This document shows, piece after piece, positions 1 through 4,169 of a stretch of 5,599 bases of DNA. Position 1 is the stretch's first letter, and each line of letters starts with the position of its first letter. The stretch spans positions 1 to 5,599 of the forward strand of contig CAMZET010000106.1 of NCBI GenBank assembly GCA_947305825.1. The letters run 5' to 3'. Under the pieces are notes generated by a model that did no database searches, had not been told where the DNA came from, and worked only from the letters and a program-made list of their open reading frames with translations. Source of the stretch: an uncultured Verrucomicrobiota bacterium. GTDB taxonomy: Bacteria; Verrucomicrobiota; Kiritimatiellia; RFP12; UBA1067. The position numbers were made by a program, and so were the translations under genes.

Positions 1-107
1 ACTACGCCGGCAAGTACGCGCTCTCCGGCAAGCGCCTGACACTAATCGGCATCTCGTTCTCGTCCGAAAAGCGCACCATAGTCGAAGAACTCGTCGAAGA
101 GAAATAG
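1..107 (+). CDS. C-terminal end of a probable AAA-ATPase-like / PDDEXK_9 nuclease-family protein (partial)
   Basis: Only the last 34 codons are present, read from base 3 to the TAG at 105-107; the start lies upstream of the window. The peptide opens with YAGKYALSGKRLTLIGISFS and ends in a Glu/Lys-rich tail (EELVEEK). The pattern 'YA.KY...GK...LIGI.FS.E.RTI..' resembles the extreme C-terminus of proteins pairing an N-terminal AAA-ATPase-like domain (PF09820) with a C-terminal PD-(D/E)XK nuclease-like domain (PF08011, formerly DUF1703). These are abundant, often multicopy proteins of unknown role in anaerobic gut and rumen bacteria. The ATPase motifs and nuclease catalytic residues would lie outside the window, so the assignment rests on this short tail from memory of the family. 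The next gene begins 11 bp downstream, which permits co-transcription, although a functional link is not obvious. Confidence 0.6.
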   Translation, partial: YAGKYALSGKRLTLIGISFSSEKRTIVEELVEEK

Positions 108-118
108 AAAGCAAAGAA

Positions 119-1633
119 ATGATCAAGCCCAACGCAAGAATTGCAGTGGCGGCGGCGATGGCGATGGCGTCAGCCGCTTCCGTAGCCGCGCCAGTCGCAC
201 TGACCGCCGCGCCAGCCGTACCAGCCGTGCCAGCCGCGCCAGCCGTACCAGCCGTGCCAGCCGTACCAGCCGTGCCAGCCGCACTGTCCGCCGCGCCGGC
301 CGTGGAGGAAGCGCGGCCGCGCAACATAATCCTGCTCATCGGCGACGGGATGAGCATACCGCAGAGGATGATTGCGGACGAGTTTTCGCGGCGCGTGGGC
401 GGCGGCGCCCTGGCGATGAACACTATGCCGTACGAGGCGACCACGCGAACTCCGTCGGCATCGTCGCTGGTGACGGACTCGGCGGCGGCGGCGACGGCGA
501 TAGCGTGCGGCGAGAAGACGAACAACGGTGTGCTTGGCCTTGACGCGTGCGGAGGGCGGCTCGAGAGCTGCGCGGAAGTAGCGAAAAAGGAGGGGATGGC
601 GGTCGGGATTGTGACGAGTGTGACAATCAACCACGCGACGCCGGCCGGGTTCTATGCGCACCAGGCAGACCGTTCGATGCTTTACGAAATAGGACTCGAT
701 CTCGTGCGCAGCGGTTTCGACCTGTTCATGGGCGGCGGACTCGCGCAGGCGAATTCCATGACGGAGAACGTCGCCGAGAACGTAGGCGACTTGTACGAGT
801 ATGCGGCGACCAACGGGTGGCTGGTGCTGGAAGGCCGCGGCGAGTTTTCGCAGGTGACAGCGGCGGAGCGCGGGCGCCGCGTCTGGTGGCGCTCCGGCGA
901 GGAGGCCCTGCCTTACGCGATCGACGCGGCTGACGAGCCCGACACGCCGCGCCTTCCGGAAATCACCGCCGCCGCGATTGCGCGCCTCGACGGCGAGTCC
1001 GCCTCCTCTCCGAAGGGGTTCTTTCTCATGGTTGAAGGCGGCAGCATCGACTGGTCCGGGCACTCCAACGACGCGGCCACCAACCTCCGCGACATGCTCG
1101 AATTCGACAAGGCCGTGCAAGTCGCGCTCGATTTCCAGTCGGCGCATCCAGATACGCTCGTGGTCGTCACGGGCGACCACGAGACCGGCGGAATGTCGAT
1201 GGGCTTCGCCGGCACTGGATACGCTTTCTACATGGAGCGGCTGGCGGCGCAGAAGAGTTCGACGCGCATGTTCCGTAGGCGGCTCGCCGCCAAACGCGAC
1301 GACCTCGGGCGCAAGTTCAAGTTCGCCGATGCGCTCGCTATGGTTGAGGAAAACTACGGCCTGAAAGCGGACGGCGACGCGGAAGAGGACCCGATGGTAT
1401 TCACGGACAAGGAACTCAAGAGCCTCAAACGCTATTTCCCGGACGCCAAGGATTTCGCGGACAAGGTGCGCCGCGTGATGCAAAGCCGCGCCGGCGTCGG
1501 CTGGACGAGCGGTGCGCACACCGGTCTCCCGGCGCTGACGACCTCGGTCGGCCCCGGCGGCGAGCGTTTCACCGGGCTTCTGGAGAATACCGACATCGCG
1601 CGGATAATCAAATCGCTCTGCTGCGGGAGATAG
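119..1633 (+). CDS. Exported alkaline phosphatase (PhoA superfamily)
   Basis: This 504-residue phosphomonoesterase hydrolyses phosphate esters outside the inner membrane using two Zn and usually one Mg. The full active site is visible: Asp76 in LLIGDGMS (metal), nucleophile Ser121 in VTDSAAAATA, Thr174 in NHATPAGFYAH (metal), Arg185 (phosphate contact), Glu306 in LMVEGGSIDW, Asp311 and His315 in DWSGH, Asp353-His354 in TGDHETGG and His467 in GAHTG. His172 and Trp312 occupy the places of Asp153 and Lys328 of E. coli PhoA, as in marine/TAB5-type enzymes. Residues 1-23 form a signal peptide (Lys3, Arg7, then an Ala/Met/Val core), with likely cleavage near A-S-A (17-19) or S-V-A (21-23). A Pro-Ala-Val repeat linker follows at 32-55. 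The stretch between Asp353-His354 and His467 is about 113 residues against about 42 in E. coli PhoA, so an insertion is present. The ATG at 119 has only a weak AAAG-type upstream site, but the signal peptide supports it. The YibE/F gene begins three bases after the stop. Confidence 0.96.
   Translation: MIKPNARIAVAAAMAMASAASVAAPVALTAAPAVPAVPAAPAVPAVPAVPAVPAALSAAPAVEEARPRNIILLIGDGMSIPQRMIADEFSRRVGGGALAMNTMPYEATTRTPSASSLVTDSAAAATAIACGEKTNNGVLGLDACGGRLESCAEVAKKEGMAVGIVTSVTINHATPAGFYAHQADRSMLYEIGLDLVRSGFDLFMGGGLAQANSMTENVAENVGDLYEYAATNGWLVLEGRGEFSQVTAAERGRRVWWRSGEEALPYAIDAADEPDTPRLPEITAAAIARLDGESASSPKGFFLMVEGGSIDWSGHSNDAATNLRDMLEFDKAVQVALDFQSAHPDTLVVVTGDHETGGMSMGFAGTGYAFYMERLAAQKSSTRMFRRRLAAKRDDLGRKFKFADALAMVEENYGLKADGDAEEDPMVFTDKELKSLKRYFPDAKDFADKVRRVMQSRAGVGWTSGAHTGLPALTTSVGPGGERFTGLLENTDIARIIKSLCCGR
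191..304 (+). repeat. Imperfect 30-bp direct repeats flanking and overlapping the tandem array
   Basis: Bases 191-220 and 275-304 align without gaps and differ at 4 of 30 positions (offsets 5, 13, 24 and 30). They encode PVALTAAPAV and PAALSAAPAV. The two copies are 84 bp apart, so the array of 9-bp units sits inside a larger duplicated unit. This is most simply read as an older in-frame duplication followed by slippage expansion of the inner unit. Confidence 0.8.
212..283 (+). repeat. 9-bp coding tandem repeat, eight copies (Pro-Ala-Val/Ala linker)
   Basis: Eight contiguous units of CCAGCCGNN begin at 212, 221, 230, 239, 248, 257, 266 and 275. Their last two bases run TA, TG, CG, TA, TG, TA, TG, CA. 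The array is in frame in the alkaline phosphatase gene and encodes PAV or PAA eight times (residues 32-55), just after the signal peptide. Because the unit is a multiple of three, copy-number change would alter linker length without a frameshift. The TA-TG pair recurs three times, which suggests growth by an 18-bp step. Confidence 0.95.
1625..1629 (+). promoter_or_regulatory. Shine-Dalgarno site deciding the GTG start of the YibE/F gene
   Basis: GGGAG lies inside the last codons of the phosphatase gene, seven bases before the GTG at 1637. No ATG lies nearby in this frame, and the encoded N-terminus begins directly with a plausible membrane anchor, so this site supports GTG as the initiation codon. 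Its position inside the upstream gene favours translational coupling. Confidence 0.65.
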
Positions 1634-1636
1634 CGC

Positions 1637-2788
1637 GTGGCGGAACTTCGCAAGTGGGCGGCGAGCGCGTTGCTGCTGGCGGCGGCGGTGGCCGCCGCAG
1701 TCTTTGCGCCGTCCGCCGGAAGCGAGCAAGACGGCGGAGGGGCGAACACGCGCCGCATGGTCTGCAGGGCGCGGGTCCTTGCTGTCGACGACTCCGGCCT
1801 GCAGACCCTGGGACACGTCCAATACGGCTCGCAGACGCTGGAGGTCGAACTCCTTGACGGCGACAGGAAAGGGATGAGAGCCCGCGCCGGAAACACGGTC
1901 CGCGGCCAAATGGAGCTCGACACCATCTATCGCCCCGGCGACGTCCTCCTCGCAAGCGCACCAAGCGCGGAATTAAGCGAAAACGCCACGCCCGTGCTGA
2001 CCGCCCTCTCACCCTGGCGCCTGGCTCCGACGCTCGCCGTGTTCGCGCTTTTCGCATTGCTCCTCGTCGCGTTCGCCGGCCGCACCGGGCTCAACGCCCT
2101 CACCAGCTTCGTGTTTTGCGCATTCGTCGTCTGGCGAGTAGTCGTGCCTCTCGCGCTAGCCGGCTGGAACGCCTCTCTCGTCGCATTCGTCGCCACGGGC
2201 GTCATGGCCGCCGCCATCATGGCGCTGGTCGGCGGCCTCACGCGCAAGGCCGCCGTTGCCTTCGGCGGCTGCATGCTCGGCGTCGCCGCCGGCCTCTGCC
2301 TCGCGCACCTCTTCGGTTCCATGCTCGGCATAAACGGCGCGACCCTCCCGTTCGTCCAGACCCTCGTCTATTCCGGCGCCGCCGACCTCGACCTCGCCGA
2401 CCTCTTCCTCGCCGCCACCATCCTCGCCGGCAGCGGCGCCATGATGGATTTGGCGATGGACATCGCCGCCGGCGCCCGCGAGGTCGCCCGCCACAGCCCG
2501 CTCATCTCCAGGCGCGAACTCTTCATGAGCGCGGTGCGCATCGGCCGCGCCACCGTCGGCACGATGACGACCACCCTCCTGCTCGCCTACTCCGGCGGCT
2601 ACCTATCGCTTCTCATGGTGTTCGCGGCCGAGGGCGTGCCGCCGCACGTTTTCCTCAATTCCCCGATCGTCGCCGCCGAAGTCGCAAAAACCCTCGTAGG
2701 CTCCTTCGCCGTCGTCCTGGTCGCACCGTTCACCGCATTCCTCGCCGCCGCCGCTTTCGCGCACCGCAACCGGCATATCGCAGGGTAA
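1637..2788 (+). CDS. YibE/F-family multi-pass membrane protein
   Basis: A 383-residue integral membrane protein of the YibE/F-like family (PF07907), whose biochemical function is not established. The N-terminal hydrophobic segment (7-24) would anchor an external, mostly beta-like domain (about 36-110). Hydrophobic segments follow near 129-147, 150-171, 177-199, 206-226, 254-279, 308-330 and 351-375. The family signature region is clear: GINGATLPFVQTLVYSG at 231-247, then DLADLFLAATILAGSGAMMD and MDIA at 252-276. A later conserved-looking stretch is RIGRATVGTMTTTLLLAYSG (301-320). Asp255, Asp271 and Asp275 are candidate functional polar residues in or near the membrane. The gene starts with GTG behind a GGGAG site and lies three bases after the phosphatase stop, in the same frame, so the two are almost certainly co-transcribed. 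Transport is a reasonable guess from topology, but no substrate can be read from the sequence. The family call is secure; the role is not. Confidence 0.88.
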   Translation: MAELRKWAASALLLAAAVAAAVFAPSAGSEQDGGGANTRRMVCRARVLAVDDSGLQTLGHVQYGSQTLEVELLDGDRKGMRARAGNTVRGQMELDTIYRPGDVLLASAPSAELSENATPVLTALSPWRLAPTLAVFALFALLLVAFAGRTGLNALTSFVFCAFVVWRVVVPLALAGWNASLVAFVATGVMAAAIMALVGGLTRKAAVAFGGCMLGVAAGLCLAHLFGSMLGINGATLPFVQTLVYSGAADLDLADLFLAATILAGSGAMMDLAMDIAAGAREVARHSPLISRRELFMSAVRIGRATVGTMTTTLLLAYSGGYLSLLMVFAAEGVPPHVFLNSPIVAAEVAKTLVGSFAVVLVAPFTAFLAAAAFAHRNRHIAG

Positions 2789-2800
2789 ATGCTGTTGCCC

Positions 2801-2847
2801 CGGGCCTCGGCAAGAGGGCGGCGCCCAAGCAAGAGCGGCCGATTTTT
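2801..2847 (+). terminator. Possible weak terminator after the YibE/F gene
   Basis: CGGGCC at 2801-2806 can pair with GGCCG at 2837-2841 (five pairs and one bulged G). An inner 4-bp hairpin (2816-2819 with 2823-2826) sits in the loop, and the run ATTTTT follows immediately at 2842-2847. The outer stem is short and the loop large, so this is only a candidate. Confidence 0.25.
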
Positions 2848-2855
2848 GGTATACT
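2847..2855 (+). promoter_or_regulatory. Candidate extended -10 promoter for the RND efflux operon
   Basis: TGGTATACT fits the extended -10 pattern TGnTATAAT with one mismatch in the hexamer (TATACT at 2850-2855). No good -35 lies 17 bp upstream (AAGCAA at 2827-2832), which is tolerated by extended -10 promoters. Transcription would begin near 2862 and leave a leader of about 50 bases before the adaptor ATG. If the host uses a different consensus, as Bacteroidetes do, this call would fail. Confidence 0.4.
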
Positions 2856-2911
2856 TAAAAATGCATTGCCCGTGCGTAAACGGGTCCACCAACCATAGAA
2901 GAGTCTAGAAC

Positions 2912-4132
2912 ATGGAAGAGAAAAAGGAAGAAACGAAGGGCGCGGCCAAGGCAATCGGCGCCCTTGTGGGCCAGATAGTCACTTGCGCCGTCTGCGTGGC
3001 GGTTGGATGGATACTGAAGGACAACTGGCCGCAGAAGCCGGCAGCGGCGAATCCGATGGCCGCTATGGCCGGCATGGCGCAGACCGTGGCCGTGACGAAC
3101 GCCCAGATGCGCGCCTACAACCGTCCGGAGACGTTCGTGGCGCACGCGGAGCCGGTGCAGGAGGTCGAGCTTCTTCCGCAGGTAGACGGCTACATCGTGG
3201 AGATGAAGTTCAAGGAAGGCGACACGGTGCAAGCGGGCGATTTGCTGTACGTGCTGGACGACGAGCGCTACCAGGCGGTAGTGAACCAGCGCAAGGCGGA
3301 TTTGGAGGCAGCGGAGGCGGAGGCTCGCCGCGCCAAGCGCTACTACGACAGAATGCAGAACGCCGACGAGCGCGGCATCACGCAGCTCGAGCGCGACAAC
3401 GCCGAGGCGGCAAGCGAGTCCGCCGCCGCCGCCGTTCTCCAGGCCAAGGCCAACCTCGTCGTCGCGGAATACGACCTCAAGAAAGCGCGCGTCGTCGCCC
3501 CGATTTCCGGGCAGATTGGCAAGTCCTCCGCCCACGTGGGCGACTACGTCGCGCCGTCCAAGGGCGCGCTCGCCCGCATAGTCCAAATCGACCCCATGCG
3601 CGTCTCCTTCCCGATGACCGACCGCGCCTACATCGCCTGGCGCGAGGCCCAGAAGGCGGGCACCGCCGAGGCGCTTCGCCTGCGCCTCACGCTCGCCGAC
3701 GGCAGCGAGTACGCCGAACAGGGCAAGTGGGACTTCGACGACAACGCGATGTCCAAGGAGACGGCCACCATCCAGATGCGCCTGTCGTTCCCCAACCCGG
3801 ACCGCCTCCTCATCCCGAATTCATACGTCACGCTCCTCGCAGATCTCCAGAACCCGCCGAAATACCCCTCCGTGCCGCAGTCGGCCATATTCGACCTTCC
3901 CGGCGGCAACCTCGGCGTCTGGGTGGTGAAGGAGGACGGCACGGTCGAATCGCGTCCGGTGAAGACCCGCGACGCCTATCTCGGCTGGTGCCCGATTCTG
4001 GACGGCCTCAAGGAAGGCGAGAAAGTCGTGATTTCCGGCGTCTCCAAGCTCCAGGCCGGCGCAAAGGTGGCGGAAGTCGCCCCTACGCCGAACGAGGACA
4101 TCGACCCGAACTTCAAGCCTACCGTGGAATAA
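2912..4132 (+). CDS. RND efflux periplasmic adaptor subunit (AcrA/MexA-like membrane fusion protein)
   Basis: A 406-residue adaptor that would bridge the inner-membrane RND pump and an outer-membrane channel. A charged cytoplasmic start (MEEKKEETK) precedes one hydrophobic helix (about 16-35), and a Met/Ala/Pro linker follows (40-58). Domains in order: first lipoyl half-motif at about 82-118 (VDGYIVEMKFKEGDTVQAGD); alpha-helical hairpin at about 119-190, rich in Ala, Glu, Lys and Gln; second lipoyl half at 192-225 (APISGQIG at 196-203, then HVGDYV); beta-barrel at about 228-310 with GKWDFDDNAM and FPNPDRLLIPNSYV, typical of the AcrA group; membrane-proximal domain at about 318-390. There is no lipobox, so the helix probably stays as an uncleaved anchor rather than a lipoprotein signal. 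Cys25 and Cys28 form a CxxC inside that helix. The start is fixed by an in-frame TAG two codons upstream. The pump gene follows after 37 bp. Substrate cannot be inferred. Confidence 0.95.
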   Translation: MEEKKEETKGAAKAIGALVGQIVTCAVCVAVGWILKDNWPQKPAAANPMAAMAGMAQTVAVTNAQMRAYNRPETFVAHAEPVQEVELLPQVDGYIVEMKFKEGDTVQAGDLLYVLDDERYQAVVNQRKADLEAAEAEARRAKRYYDRMQNADERGITQLERDNAEAASESAAAAVLQAKANLVVAEYDLKKARVVAPISGQIGKSSAHVGDYVAPSKGALARIVQIDPMRVSFPMTDRAYIAWREAQKAGTAEALRLRLTLADGSEYAEQGKWDFDDNAMSKETATIQMRLSFPNPDRLLIPNSYVTLLADLQNPPKYPSVPQSAIFDLPGGNLGVWVVKEDGTVESRPVKTRDAYLGWCPILDGLKEGEKVVISGVSKLQAGAKVAEVAPTPNEDIDPNFKPTVE

Positions 4133-4154
4133 GAACGCTCCACCCACAGGAACA

Positions 4155-4159
4155 AAGGA
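4155..4159 (+). promoter_or_regulatory. Shine-Dalgarno site of the RND pump gene
   Basis: AAGGA lies ten bases before the ATG at 4170, in the 37-bp gap after the adaptor gene. It supports that ATG as the start and continued translation on one operon mRNA. No promoter or terminator is evident in the gap. Confidence 0.65.
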
Positions 4160-4169
4160 ACATCACAAG

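Larger units (their letters stand above)
2789..2911. other. Intergenic region between the phosphatase/YibE/F unit and the efflux operon
   Basis: These 123 bases contain no convincing gene. The first half is GC-rich with several short inverted repeats, for example GGGC-GGC-GCCC at 2816-2826. The second half is locally AT-richer and contains the candidate promoter. A TAG at 2906-2908, in frame with the adaptor gene, rules out an upstream start for it. A weak AAGAG-like ribosome site lies at about 2899-2903. Confidence 0.7.

Noticed and set aside
212..283. Possible CRISPR-like array
   Set aside because: The repeated unit is 9 bp, contiguous and without spacers, and it is in frame within a coding sequence; it is a coding tandem repeat.
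1740..1860. Possible alternative later start for the YibE/F gene (ATG codons at 1757 and beyond)
   Set aside because: A later start would remove the N-terminal hydrophobic anchor expected for the external domain, and the GTG at 1637 has a well-spaced GGGAG site.
170..1909. Very long minus-strand open frame (579 codons) opposite the phosphatase and the start of YibE/F
   Set aside because: It is a shadow of high-GC codon bias on the other strand. Its product is rich in Arg, His and Gly, ends in a Gly-Trp/Tyr low-complexity run that is the complement of the 9-bp repeat, and matches no family I know, while the plus strand carries an enzyme with every catalytic residue.
2116..2898. Arg-rich plus-strand open frame over the second half of YibE/F and the intergenic gap
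   Set aside because: Its composition is almost entirely Arg/Pro/His/Ala, as expected for an out-of-frame reading of GCC/CTC-rich codons; it has no plausible fold or start site.
2855..3586. Minus-strand open frame opposite the adaptor gene and running into the gap (243 codons)
   Set aside because: It starts inside the adaptor gene and mirrors its codons, is rich in Leu/Arg/His/Val without a family match, and shows no ribosome site.
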